Shown piece after piece: positions 30,076 to 41,683 of a stretch of DNA of 64,000 nt. Source of the stretch: Entoloma clypeatum (Eukaryota; Basidiomycota; Agaricomycetes; Agaricales; Entolomataceae); contig OY751485.1 in the NCBI GenBank assembly GCA_963565915.1, forward strand, positions 1,364,001-1,428,000, given 5' to 3'. How positions within the stretch are numbered: the stretch's first letter is position 1; each line of letters opens with the position of its first letter. Made by a program: the position numbers and the translations under genes. The notes beneath the pieces are model-generated. The model did no database searches and had not been told where the DNA came from. It saw only the letters and a program-made list of their open reading frames with translations.

Positions 30076-33022
30076 ATGTCAGCCCCCGCTCAGTTTTCAA
30101 TCTCCCTATCCCCTGTAATTGTAGCCAACATGAATGACAGATCTTTTTCGATCCCCATTTCAATGTCAGGAGAAGGAGAAAGCATCGATGAGAAACTAAA
30201 GATAAATGCCCTGATAGACTCAGGGGCAGGAGGAACCTTCTTGGATCAGAAGTTCGCCACAGCCAACCGAATGGAGCTTATTCCATTACTAAAGCCCATT
30301 CACGTGTTCAATGTGGATGGAACAAAGAACAAAGAAGGGACGATCACCCATTGCACATGGAAGAAGATCTGGATTGATGACAAAGAACTCAACATCAGAT
30401 TCTTGGTCACCAGACTTGGAAAGGAAACCACCATTTTGGGGTTACCATGGTTGAAACAATACAACCCAAAGATTGATTGGAAAAAAGGGACCTTGGATAT
30501 TGAAACTATCAGGTTCAAGAAGACCCCAGCAGGAGTCATGAGGAAGAAATTTGACAAGCTCTTGGCATCAAAAGACAAGAAACCCATTGCAATTGAAGTA
30601 TGGATGAAAGAAAAACCTGAACAAAGGATCTATGCGATGATAGAAGAAATTGATGATGAAGAGACCTTTAAACCAAAAAAGGAAGCTCTACCGGCAAATG
30701 GACCTATCTTGAAAAGGATAGATGAAAAATCAGACGATGACCTTGACCTATTCAGGACATATGTCACAACGGATGAACCTATTGAGGATGTTTGGATCCA
30801 AGCCAAAACCTTGATCTCCCAGAAACTTTCACACAATATGGACACTGCAGACAAACCAAAGAAAGAACTACCAGAACAATATGGTCAGTATCACAAGGTG
30901 TTCAAGAAAACGGCATCTGAGAGATTACCGGAACACAAACCACGGGACCACACAATTGACTTGAAACTGGACTTCACCCCAAAAGACTGTAAGGTTTATC
31001 CTTTGTCACTGGACAAACAAACAAAATTGGACAAATTCCTTGATGAGAACCTTCGAAAGGGGTACATCAGACCCTCAAAATCACCAATGGCATCACCCTT
31101 TTTCTTTGTGGCTAAAAAGCACTCAGATAAACTCAGACCATGTCAGGACTATTGGCGATTGAACGAAGAAACAGTAAAGAACGCATACCCATTACCCCTG
31201 GTCAGAGATTTACTGGACAAACTGAAAGGAGCAAAGGTTTTACTAAACTGGACATGTGTTGGGGATACAACAACATACAGATCAAACCTGGCGATGAATG
31301 GAAGGCTGCATTCAAAACCAATTGAGGGCTGTACGAACCCTTGGTTGCCTTCTTTGGACTGGCAGGCATGCCACCCACGTTGGGAACCCCAAAAATTGAA
31401 CAGATGACAAGCATGGTGGAGATTGTATCTCTCTGAGTTTGAGCTAAAATTGGTACACACCCCAGGAGCAAAGATGATCCAGTCAGATGCCTTGTCAAGG
31501 TGACGTGACCACGTACCCAAAGAAGATACTGACAATGAAGACATTATTATTCTTGCCAGATTACATCTTTGTCAAGACAGTGGACGTTGAGCTACAAGGA
31601 GATATTATAAAAGCGACCGAGAACGATGAGCTCTTCTTGAAAGCCATCACCACCCTAAAAGAATCAGGGACCCCACCAATTGAATCCCATTTGTCAGAAT
31701 GGAGAACAGAAGACGGGATATTATTCTTCCACGACAGATGTTATGTACCGTCAGATGAGACTCTGCGCCGGAAAATAACGAAACAATATCATGACTCCCT
31801 ACCAAGCGGACATCCGGGACATCTAAAACCCTGGAGTTGGTCAGATGGAACTATTGGTGGCCAGGAATGTATGTGTTTGTCAAGAATTATGTTGCAGGAT
31901 GTGCAACCTGCCAACAAATGAAAGTCAACACACACCCCACGAACCCTGGATTGATGCCGATCAAAGCACAAAAAGACGCTAGACCATTCTCCCAGACCAC
32001 AATCAACTTCATCACGGACCTACCTGAAAGCAACGGGTTTGACAGTATCTTGGTCGTAGTAGACCATGGTTCTATGAAGGGGGTAATTTCCATCCCTTGT
32101 ACAAAAACCACCGACGCGACCCTCACTGCCAAACTTTATTTGGACCACGTGTACAGAAGATTCGGACTCCCAGACTCTATTCTGTCTGACAGAGGGCCAC
32201 AATTCACCTCTCAAGTCTTCAGAGAACTAGAACGACTCCTAGGGATCAAGCTAGTGATGAGTATGGCTTACCACCCCCAAACTGATGGAGAAACGGGGCG
32301 GGCAAATCAAGAACTTCCGGATGTTCTGTTCGAACAATCCTGAAACATGGCACGATCACAACTCGACAATGGAGTTCTGTCACAATCAGAGGACCCACTC
32401 CACAATGAAACAATCCCCATTCTATCTAATGATGGGATACGAACCAAGAGACATACCATTGGCATTTGACAAGACAAATGTGCCAAGGGTAGAGGAATGG
32501 CTCAAGGAACTAAAACAAGCAAGGGATGAAGCGCTGGCAGTGCACAAACTGGCCCGTCAGATGATGGTGGAAAGATCGACACGAGGCTTCACTCCGTTTG
32601 GAAAAGGAGAACAGGTGTGGCTAGAAGGAAAGAACCTCTGAATCGGATACCCTTCCAGAAAACTGGCACCCAAAAGAGAAGGACCCTTTACCATTTCTGA
32701 GGTGCTTGGGCCCCTGACGTACAAGCTGAAACTCCCAGAACAATGGAAGATCCACCCCGTTTTCTATGCCTCCTTGTTGACACCTTATCGGAAAAATGAC
32801 ACACATGGACTGAACTTCCGCAACCCACCTTCTGATCTGATTGAAGGAGAACATGAGTATGAGGTAGAAGCAATCCTTACCCACAAGCAACAGGGCAGAG
32901 GGTACAAGTATTTGGTCAAGTGGATGGGATACCCATCAAGTGATAACATGTGGGAACCCGAATCCAATTTAAAAAGAGCTCAAGAGACACTGGGATGCTA
33001 CAAACAGACCCACCACCTTTGA
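30076..33022 (+). pseudogene. element E Pol, deleted in RT/RNase H (broken)
   Basis: Protease has ALIDSGAGGTFLDQKF (near 30205). RT begins with RKGYIRPSKSPMASPFFF and continues to FFGLAGMPPT (near 31375), after a frameshift near 31235. There a deletion of roughly 1 kb joins it to the end of RNase H ([20 protein letters not shown], near 31440), removing the YxDD box. Integrase follows with [24 protein letters not shown] and [14 protein letters not shown] (Glu retained in a changed context), then a frameshift near 32330. A chromodomain ends the frame (YLVKWMGYPSSDNMWEPE, near 32910). Not functional. Confidence 0.9.
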
Positions 33023-33051
33023 ACCCCAACGATCCACATCTTTTCATCACT

Positions 33052-33372
33052 ATGTCCAAGCTCCACATCGCCTCCCCCAAAGAAGTATGTTTCAACACTG
33101 ACAGACATACCAGACGATCCCGACTCCTGAACCTGTTCACCAACCCTGAAGATGAGAACAATGTCCTTGGATGGCTTGAAGATGAAACAGACCAGTTCCT
33201 GGTCAACGCATTGTATGGACTCATCTCTATCTGGGAGTACCATTACAACACTTCCGCCTCTATCGCCCACCTCATTGATAGTCACGCTGACCTCTTGGTA
33301 GACAGAGGAGTCTACCGACACTTTGAAAGATTATTTCCACACATTCTAACTACCCTGACCTCTCGCTCATAA
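33052..33372 (+). CDS. element E extra ORF between pol and the 3' LTR
   Basis: A 106-codon frame starts MSKLHIASPKEVCFNTDRHT and is rich in aromatic, His and acidic residues (LFTNPEDENNVLGWLEDETD, FERLFPHIL). It lies after the chromodomain frame, with no stop inside, whereas gag and pol of the same element are heavily broken. Unknown function. It is unrelated to the extra ORFs of elements A and D. A longer product continuing through the downstream Cys-rich region (33373-33921) in another frame is possible. Confidence 0.45.
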   Translation: MSKLHIASPKEVCFNTDRHTRRSRLLNLFTNPEDENNVLGWLEDETDQFLVNALYGLISIWEYHYNTSASIAHLIDSHADLLVDRGVYRHFERLFPHILTTLTSRS

Positions 33373-33921
33373 ATCCCGCCCTCAGATCTCTCACCCCAGT
33401 GGTCCCCATCCCCGAACCCATCCTTGAACCAACCCCCTTCCCTGACCCAGTTCCCCTAGTCATCAGAAACCCCAACCCCCCAAGTACCCCTTCCCCCGTT
33501 GAATCCACGTCACCCTTAACCAGCGACCGAAGCCTTTCCAACATCAAGACCAATGTGAAAGGAAAGAAACCGTCCTATGGAATTGCTAAATGCTCCAAGA
33601 GGAAGACCATGTGCATGATCATGTCTGTCCCACTCGGGCACGGTTCCTCATATCAGATCCCCATCGAACTCGCACATGGTCTCTCAGTTCAGACCCCCAT
33701 CGACCTCACCAATGAGCCCCTGCACATTGACAAAGGGTGCCAGTGCGGCCTGTGCGGAGCTAAAGGGCACATTGAGTGTCAGCGCAGTTTATAAGTACAA
33801 GAAGTGCGGGAAGAAGGCGCCAAGACATTATACCTATGAATGTCTTGGCTCTGGCTACACACACCTCAAGGGCAAGCCATACAAATTTGATGACAACGCT
33901 GTGCATAACATGGCAACCTGA
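33373..33921 (+). pseudogene. element E Cys-rich accessory region
   Basis: Two overlapping frames give a Pro-rich segment, then CQCGLCGAKGHIECQ and, after a frame change near 33790, KKCGKKAPRHYTYECLGSGY. The C-x-C-x2-C-x4-H-x2-C spacing suggests a zinc-binding module similar to a retroelement knuckle. It lies just before the polypurine tract (AGGAGGGGGGTAA, 33950-33962). It is probably the second half of the accessory protein begun at 33052. Confidence 0.45.
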
Positions 33922-33962
33922 AAACATTGAAGCCGGTGACTTCAAGCATAGGAGGGGGGTAA

Positions 33963-34498
33963 TGTTACACTTTTTCACCCTTTTCCTATGCACCTTCACA
34001 TGACCCTCCCACCCTCAATTCCTATCCGACCCCATTTCACTTAACTCCAACAACCCTGGGACATGTGTCCCCTCTATCAGCGCTATGACTCACATGGACT
34101 TGGACTATTCCCCTTTTAGATACATTTTCACTTGTTATCTCTGACTCATGGCCTTGAGGCCTTATCTCTGACTCGTATGCCACAGCTCCCTTGAAACATC
34201 TATCTAACCAATGGCTTATTTAGCTCCTGCGTAGCACCTACTTATTTATAGCTGTAGGATAACATATATAAGACTTGTAACATCAGAGTAGAGGTCCTTA
34301 GCTTGACCTAGGCAAATAACGCTTACCTGTCTTATCTGGAACACTCTCAAACTAAGTGCCTTGTGAGGACTTAGCTCTGCTACACCGAACCGAGTCGTCC
34401 TCTTGAGGAACTCGTTGATTGACCAAGTCGACCTATTGAGGGACTTGTTGTGGAACCAGTACAAACCCACATGATCCGATCCTTGGACTTGTGTAACA
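33963..34498 (+). repeat. element E 3' LTR
   Basis: 536 bp. Differs from the 5' LTR by several substitutions and a short deletion before the terminal GTGTAACA. Confidence 0.9.
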
Positions 34499-35269
34499 GC
34501 AGCAAAAGCCATGGGGATTGCATGGGGATATTGATCATGAAAGATTTTTTGATGCTACAGAGTTCGCAGTTCGAACAGGTTCAGAGGATTTCTGAGAGAG
34601 AAGAATGTGAATGGAACCGTTTGTCAGTCAACAAGGACCGAACTAGAACCGAATGAGAACTGACGGTTCAGTTCGACGGTTCAGAACTGAACTTCGGCAA
34701 CACTAGATGGCCTGTCGGCATGTTGCCGGTCTTTCGCCGGTTTTTTGCCATGGTGTCTTTCGCCAGTGAATTATTTGCCGAGCTGTCATTAGCATTGTTC
34801 TTCATATATGGAGTGTTGCCAACACTCAAAGGCTCGCTTTCGCTGATGGATCATCAATTCACCGATGGCCTGTCGCTGTGTCGCTGGTTTTTCACCGTGG
34901 TTTGCCGGTTTTTTGCTGTGGTGTCTTTTGCTGGTGAATTATTCGCTGATCTGTCATGAGCATTGTTCTTTGTATATGGAGTGTGGCCGACACCCAAAGC
35001 TTGCTTTCGCCAATGGATCATCAATTCGCTGATGGCCTGTTGCCGTGTCACCAGTCTTTCGCTGGTTTTTTGCCGGCAATTTATTCACCAATCTGTTGTA
35101 TGTTGTTGCCGGCAACATTTTTACTTCGCTGGTGACATTGTTATTTTGCCGTTTGCCGTGGTGAATTCGCTGATGCTGTAGCAAATTTGCTGCTTCCATA
35201 ATTTACCATACACTGTATGCCTTTGCTGGACCCCTAAATTACAATACAGTGTAGGTTGACTACCTGGGA

Positions 35270-35614
35270 TCATGAAGTCTTTTCGTGGAACACAGCTTGG
35301 AAAGGAAGCAGCTTGCTGCTGGCTGATATTGTAGGGACAAAAGTGAAGGCTCGTTTCTCATCTTGTCCTTTTGTTTTGACTTGCTTTTCTCCACTTTTGG
35401 TCCATGTCATACCCGCTCCTTGCTGATATATTAACTGTGTTTGATCAGTGTTGAGACGGAGCTCTGGAGGAATTCCATGATTGCGAATGATGAAGGCTTC
35501 TTGGAGGAATGCCTCAAGGAGAACCTGTTCATGGTTTTTGGGAAGTTTTTGTGCAGCTTGTGTCGCACACTGTTTGCTCCAGCCAAGCCTTTGATGCCAA
35601 GAACTTCCAGACAA
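35270..35614 (-). pseudogene. DDE_1 (pogo-like) transposase fragment, N-terminal part of the catalytic domain
   Basis: The minus frame reads KNHEQVLLEAFLQEAFIIRN and LRLNTDQTQLIYQQGAGMTW, then GQDEKRAFTFVPTISASSK. NTDQT is the first catalytic Asp motif of DDE_1 transposases. The frame ends at a TGA beside the border of the TIR element, so the rest of the catalytic domain is missing. It belongs to the same superfamily as the relic at 3573-4395 but covers a different part. Confidence 0.75.
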
Positions 35615-36339
35615 ATAAATCTGAACAGCGGAATTGACTGCTGTCTGACATTTTTTGTTGGAATAAATCCGAGCTCTTTACACTCCCCCATGGCCTTTGG
35701 AATCCAGGCAGAGTCCGAGTGGATTCCACATGGAATGACATTCTGCTCAGAATTTCCAGCCGGAATTGCCTCAAATTCTGAGCAGAATCCACAGAAAATC
35801 CACAAGGGTTCTGCTCGGAACCTGTTTGACGTCCAGCATGCCCACTGACCGATGCTCGGCAACTGCTGAGCATTGATCAATGCTGTCACATCATGACCAC
35901 TGGTTACCACCTCTCTCTCTTTATTTAATATAAATGCTGTATTAATTTTATTAGAAGAAGTAGAAAAATAAAATAAAATTTTACATTCTTTATAATTTAA
36001 ATTTTTATATGATGCCCTGCATGCTTCAGATCCATCACCTGGCTGGTTCATTTCACCCATTACTTTCAAGCGCAGCTTGAACTATGTGGTGTCATAGAAG
36101 CACTTGTTGACAACAAACTTTATATCATCGGTGTAACAAAACTATGATTAGAAGTCAACACGAAGTATGTAAAAGGTAGAGTGGTAGCTACCACTTTAAT
36201 CATTAGTACAGGGCTTTAGTCCTAGCAAAATAGTCATAATAACTACTGGTTATTATGATATGATAGATTGTATTCTATATAATGCTTTATCATTTGAAAC
36301 TACTTATCATATTTATGATATTTCCTATCATTAGTTTTA
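35615..36339. other. no supported gene; hairpin at 35740-35788
   Basis: Apart from the DDE_1 fragment upstream and a perfect 16-bp inverted repeat, only AT-rich sequence is seen. Confidence 0.4.
35740..35788. repeat. perfect 16-bp stem, 17-nt loop
   Basis: ATTCTGCTCAGAATTT and AAATTCTGAGCAGAAT are exact inverted repeats separated by 17 nt. Confidence 0.7.
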
Positions 36340-36505
36340 AATCATCATAAAACCATCATTAGAGTCAATTCTCTTCATTAGAATAGTTATCATTCAATTG
36401 AATACATCATGAAACTATCATTAGACTGCACCTCTCATTATAATACATTATAAAACTATCATTAAACTGCACTTTTCATTAAAATAGCCATTATTGAGTA
36501 GAATA

Positions 36506-38122
36506 CAGTGACTCAAAAAATTGATTCAATGTTTGACACTTTTTGAATATCTGTTGAATAACTTTGGATCTGATATAAATAATATCAAGGTGTTGGTAGA
36601 TGGAAGGAAGCATTTCATCAGGGCCATCCATCAAAAAAACATCTATGTAATTTTGATTAGTATCCATGGAGATATGATCAGTTTAAAACAGGAACTCATT
36701 GAATCAATTATTTGAGGGAGTATCAGAAGTATCAGAATCTGATGCTCCACTGATTCTATAGCAACCAATGAGTGAAAAATAGTTGCTATAGTGATGCTAT
36801 CTTGGATTGGATGTGGACTGAAGGTATTTAAGCAGTCCAAATGCTCTCAGGATATTTCAAATTCAACATGTGCCCCATCTCCTCTGCTCAGGAGGAAAAC
36901 ATCCTTTCTCTGGCCTCCAATGATCATTCCATCTGCTCTGTTGCATCTTTATATCTGGAGACTAAAGGCCAATCCAGGACCACAATTCCTTGCTCCTCCA
37001 TCCAGTTTTTAGCCTTGTTGGACATGTGCTTGGGGTCATTGTCCTGCTAAAAAATTACTGTCTCTTCAGAAATTCCACTTTCATCTATGCTGGGCAGCAA
37101 GTGACCCTCCAAAATGGCCACATACTGATCACCATCTATCCTCCCCTCAACCTCTGTAAGTTGCCCAACTCCATTCCATCCCATACAGCCCCATACCATG
37201 ATGTTTTCACCTCAAAACTTCAGTGTTCCCTCCACCTCTCTTTCAATCAACCCTTCTCCTTTTTTTTTCCAGATCCACTGCTTCCCATCTGACACAAATC
37301 TGTTGATTTTTGTCTCATCTGACCAAATAATCCTCTTTCAGTCCTCCACAGACCACTCCTTGTACTTGAGAGCAAAGGCCAACCGTTGCTGGTGATGTGC
37401 CAATTTGAGGTATGGTTTTTTCTTCTTTGTTTCTGCCTTGAACTCATTCCTTTTCAGGAGATTTCTGATGGTTTGTGAGGAGACAGGGCTGGGAATGATG
37501 GGAATGATCTGGTTGATGGCCTCCACAGCATTGGCAGCCTTGTCAGTTGTAATTTGTTGAATAACTGCATGATGAGCAGTAGTGGAAAGCTTGGAAGAAC
37601 AACCAGCAGAAGGAGTTTGGTGATTGGAAAGGAGGTTCTGGAGCACTCTGGATACAGTAGGCTGACTGATACCCAGGCTAGATGCAATAGAGTGGGTGGA
37701 ATGACCATTGGAGGCCAGAGAAAGGATGTTTTCCTTCTGAGCAGAGGAGATGGGGCACATGTTGAATTTGAAATATCCTGAGAGCATTTGGACTGCTTAA
37801 ATACCTTCAGTCCACATCCAATCCAAGATAGCATCACTATAGGAACTATTTGTCACTCATTGGTTGCTATAGAATCAGTGGAGCATCAGATTCTGATACT
37901 TCTGATACTCCCTCAAATAATTGATTCAATGAGTTCCTGTTTTAAACTGATCATATCTCCATGAATACTAATCAAAATTACATAGATGTTTTTTTGATGG
38001 ATGGCCCTGATGAAATGCTTCCTTTCATCTACCAACACCTTGATATTATTTATATCAGATCCAAAGTTATTCAACAGATATTCAAAAAGTGTCAAACATT
38101 GAATCAATTTTTTGAGTCACTG
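36506..38122 (-). mobile_element. Tc1/mariner element, copy 3, with mirrored 5' ends
   Basis: CAGTGACTCAAAAAATTGAT at both ends in inverted orientation, with TA at 36504-36505 and 38123-38124. The first ~445 bp (36506-36950), including the end, the leader and the first ~25 codons of transposase, are an inverted copy of 37690-38122, so the element has exceptionally long inverted arms. The 3' end of the transposase gene is missing. Inner inverted copies of the end motif lie at 36695-36716 and 37909-37932. Confidence 0.85.
36950..37760 (-). pseudogene. Tc1 transposase of copy 3 (truncated, with stops)
   Basis: Begins at ATG 37760 (MCPISSAQKENILSLASNGH), giving an intact N-terminal helix-turn-helix region to about codon 140. 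TGA follows within VED/KRIIWSDETKINRF near 37340, and further stops lie near 37215 and 37055. Catalytic motifs are WSDETKINRF and QDNDPKH. The Glu-containing block NPIEHLW is missing because the sequence jumps to the inverted copy of the 5' end near 36950. Not functional. Confidence 0.85.
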
Positions 38123-38510
38123 TATATCATTAGACTGCGCTTTTCATTAGACTAGTCATCATTTGATTAGAATACATTATAAAGCTATCATTAGACCGCA
38201 CATTTCATTAGAATAGTTATCATTTGATAGGATATATTATAAACCTATCATTAAACTGCACTTTTCATTAGAATAGTTATCATTTGACAGAATACATCAT
38301 CATTTGATTAGAATACATCATAAAGCTATCATTAGAATGCACTTTTCATTAGAATAGTTATTATTCAATAGAATACATCATTAGACTATCATAAAAGCAA
38401 ATTTCTCGTTGGAAAATCTATCATTAGCTCAAATAGATCATTAGGCTGTCATAAATTGAAATCCCTATTATTAGCTCAAATACATCATTAGGCTATCATA
38501 AAAGCTGGGA

Positions 38511-40199
38511 AGGATTGATAAGCTACTGACATCATATCATGTGCACCCTTACTTGTCATCATATTATCATTAGATTTCTCTTATGGCCATCAATCCATCA
38601 ATTATCCTCAAATATTTTTTGCCCCTGTGATTTCTGGGCATTTACTAGGGGAAATGCTTCTACTCTAGTAGGAACACTGATATCTCAAAGGGATAGAATA
38701 TACAATGTCTAGATCAATAGATATTCCCCTGAAGATCAAAATTGCAAAAATGCGTGACAGAATTGCAGGGTAACCATTGGATATTTGCCTCTTATTTGTC
38801 TTCATCCATATTCCAATCATATAGGAGGTGCTTTCCACACAAGGGATAGGCCACACAGTGTCTGGATCAGTTATTACAAATACAGATCTCCAAACCCTCC
38901 AAATTGCTAAAGTGCATACTGAAAGTTAGCTTCTGAAGTATGTAACCTTAATCTAGACATACATATGATATAGTAGGCCAAGGATATTGGATATGCAATG
39001 GCTATATTAGTGGTTAAGAGCATACTGCAGCACCCTGCAGATTAAAATTGCAAAAATACGCCACAGGATCACAGAAGATTATGAGGCACTATGTGCCAAA
39101 GGATCAGTTTACAGGTCCATAGATCACCAGATAAAAGTGGGGGGCCCCAAGAATCCCCAATCAAAATTACATACCTCCATTGCTCCTGAACCGTGATACA
39201 GATACCTCTCGCCTTCTGGGCCCTTGTCTTAGACATATACAAGATGTCCTTGACCAAAGGAAGGATTTGGGGAATGTCCGGATCACCTTGAAGAGGTATG
39301 TGATCCTCCATTCCCCTTTGCACAATAGTGCATCAATAGAGGGGTGTAAAAACATGTCCATGGTCTCTATCCTCTATCCCTACACTATATCATGAGTTTC
39401 CCACCAGTGGCAAGCAGTAGAAGCAGTGTTCTTAGTCCAAAAAATGCCCAAACAGTCTTGGGGGAGGAGGAGCACATATGTATACACCCTCTAAATGATA
39501 TGTATATGCAAATATGATGCCTATAGGTTATTTCTACATCATAATAGAGCTTGGGGACACACCTTTGTATACTCCTTCATATGTGTAATGGAGTGTAAAA
39601 GTGCCAACTCACCAACCACCCACATCAGCAAACCCTGGGTGCTACCAGCCACTACAGGTTGCTATGGGTCACTATGGTTGCTATAAAACAGGGGATCTTT
39701 GCTATGGAGCATCCATAGACTCACCCAGGGTTTGCTGATGGCCATGCTGTATCAAACAGCTATACCAGAGACTTTCACCATCAGGGCAATGGCTTTAAGA
39801 TGATTAGGCATGTACATAATACATAAATCAATAGTTATCAGCAAACTCTGATTTGGGCTCATAGCAAACTATAGCAAACACTCCCAAACATGTAGTGTGG
39901 TGTAGTGCCATAGCATGTCATAGCAGTGTAACTAAGGGCTATAGCAAGATGTAGCAAGATGTAGCCCTGTAACATAAAACTACCTAAGTACTATAGTACC
40001 CGAGTAAGCCATAGCCTTATAATATAGAACTGCCATATCATCATAGTAACCTAGTAAGCCATACTCACCAATCAGTCCTCATGCTTTTTTCGTATGTCCG
40101 AATGACATGAAAATACAAAAAATGACATGAATTACATACACTATGAAAATGTATTACAGCCCTCATTAAAAAATGTGCAAACAGTGGTGTACATATGCT
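38511..40199. other. AT-rich spacer; short inverted repeat inside
   Basis: No gene supported. A family of short motifs (CATCAGCAAACCCTG, CTATAGCAAACAC) recurs here and, inverted, at 61740-61860. Confidence 0.4.
39623..39740. repeat. 118-bp inverted-repeat unit
   Basis: CATCAGCAAACCCTGGGTG (39623-39641) and its exact reverse complement (39722-39740). Confidence 0.7.
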
Positions 40200-41288
40200 C
40201 CTCATACCCCCACTTCCCTGTGCCCCCTTGCTCAAGAGCCCGTTTGCATGGTTGGGCATGATTGTGTCCCCCCTGTGCCCTATTTGCATGTCCCTACGAT
40301 CTCATATATGTCCCGCCCTTCGCCGTGCTGTTTTTTGGTGTGGCCATCTCAGCACCCCTCCCCACCGCCGTCATGTTCCCCATTAATGTGATGGGCATGG
40401 CACAGCAGGTGCTGTCCCCCACCCCACGCATCCCTCACACCATCCAGCTGTCTTAGGCATGTTCCACCCCATGTGTCCCTCGGCAGGCATAGCCACATTC
40501 CCTCACACCCTCGCATGTCCTGCCATTTTTGTGCATATCCCGCCCTTCCCCCCACTGTTTTTATGCATGTCCCACCCCACGCGTCCCTCAGCAGGTGTGG
40601 CCATGTTCACTCGCGCCCTTGCATGTTCTCATGCATGTCCTGCACTTTGCCCCACCATTCTTCTGCTGTGGCTGTTGCAGTAGGCCTCCCCCCCAACCGT
40701 CACCCACTGCTGTCGTGTTCTGTTAGTATGTATGGTATGTGGCACAGCAGGGTGCTCACCAGTAGTGCGGCCTGCATGGCTGTCATGTGAACAGAGAGAG
40801 GAGGGGCAGATGATGCGGATGGGGGGGAGAAAGCAGACAAGATGGAGATGGGGGGAGTTAAAGGGATGTTGGACTTTGGCAATTTGTTAAGTAGATGAAA
40901 CATCAGAGCTTCGTCAGAGTCTGTCGGAGGTCGGACGTAAGACTGAGACCAGAGCAGAACTCTGGAAATGCAGAGGAACAACGAAGGGGAGGGACGTGGC
41001 TTCAATGTATGTGTTACGCTGCCGTTTGTTGGATAAGGTGTCCCAATTTCAGGAGGTCAGAGGAGAGGTCGGAGGTGCGGAGGTCCTGGGAGAGATCTCG
41101 GTGAGGGACATGCTGATGTGGAAGTGATCGGAGTTGTGACTCAGACACAGTACTGCGCTCGTCAAAGGGTAACAATGGAGGAAGAGCAGACGATGATGAT
41201 GTCATCGGCGTATTGTACCACAGCGAGGATCTCTGGCATGAACTGAGAGTAGAGGAGTGAACTTTGTTGATATTCGAACTGAGGAACT
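40200..41288. repeat. left arm of a large inverted repeat around element D
   Basis: GC-rich minisatellite units (CATGTCCCGCCC, CACGCGTCCCTCAGCAGG, CTCGCGCCCTTGCATG) and the unique block GCACAGCAGGGTGCTCACCA recur in reverse orientation at 54784-56430. The minus-strand open frames in it are not convincing genes. Confidence 0.7.
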
Positions 41289-41670
41289 TGTTACGAACAC
41301 TTTTCCATCTTTTCTCTTATCTTATCTTATCTGATCTTATCTGATCTGATCTGATCATAGATAATCTCATCTTATCCAGACACATGGACACGGCATAGTA
41401 GATGCACAGTAAAGCATGGTACTTACGCAGCCGCAGTGCCTCATTGAAGATGCATGTTGAGTACCATAACAGTAGTTTACATCAGCAGACCACGGATCAT
41501 CCTCATTTATACCACATGTTTAGTAGTAGTATATAAGGTAGATAGTTTGAACATGGAACCCCAGTCTTGAGCTGGTTTCTACCACTTCAAACCTCATTCC
41601 AAGTCCTTTCCCATCGTTCCACATTTCCTCTCTCACAAGGCCTGAGTGTTGGTGTTTAGCGTTGCTAACA
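41289..41670 (+). repeat. element D 5' LTR
   Basis: 382 bp, TGTTACGAACAC to GTTGCTAACA. TATATAAG at 41530-41537 is followed 33 nt later by AGTCTTGAGCT (41563-41573). Confidence 0.9.
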
Positions 41671-41672
41671 TT

Positions 41673-41683
41673 AGCTCAAGACT
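41673..41683 (+). promoter_or_regulatory. element D self-primer binding site
   Basis: AGCTCAAGACT starts 2 nt after the LTR and is the exact reverse complement of AGTCTTGAGCT at 41563-41573. Confidence 0.75.

Larger units (their letters stand above)
28310..34498 (+). mobile_element. Ty3/gypsy chromodomain element E (inactive)
   Basis: LTRs lie at 28310-28862 and 33963-34498, with GCAGC duplicated at 28305-28309 and 34499-34503. The order is primer site, gag, protease, part of RT, integrase, chromodomain, an extra Cys-containing region, polypurine tract. A deletion removes most of RT and RNase H and several frameshifts and stops are present. Confidence 0.95.
27821..34705. mobile_element. hAT-like MITE containing Ty3 element E
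   Basis: Terminal inverted repeats TAGTGTTGCCGAAGTTC are present at both ends, and a perfect 8-bp duplication GATGGCCT (27813-27820 and 34706-34713) matches the hAT superfamily. About 690 bp remain after removing element E, dominated by GGTTC/GAACC-rich sequence. No transposase. Confidence 0.8.
27276..35251. mobile_element. non-autonomous TIR element (Tc1/mariner-type TA target) containing two younger elements
   Basis: The ends read CATTGTATTGTAATTTA (27276) and, on the opposite strand, CACTGTATTGTAATTTA (35251), flanked by TA on both sides. Terminal inverted similarity extends roughly 250 bp. Without the nested hAT-like element about 1.1 kb remains, filled with a diverged tandem repeat of about 160 bp (AGCATTGTTCTTTGTATATG, then ATCAATTCGCCGATGGCC). 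No transposase is encoded. Confidence 0.75.
36340..38510. repeat. AT-rich tandem repeat interrupted by Tc1 copy 3
   Basis: Units of roughly 55-60 bp (TTCATTAGAATAGTTATCAT, then AATACATCATAAA, CTATCATTAGACTGC) occur at 36340-36505 and continue at 38123-38510 beyond the Tc1 insertion. Confidence 0.7.

Noticed and set aside
40700..41205. Minus-strand frames of 101 and 63 codons
   Set aside because: No motif, and they lie within the inverted GC-rich arm. The mirrored arm does not preserve them.
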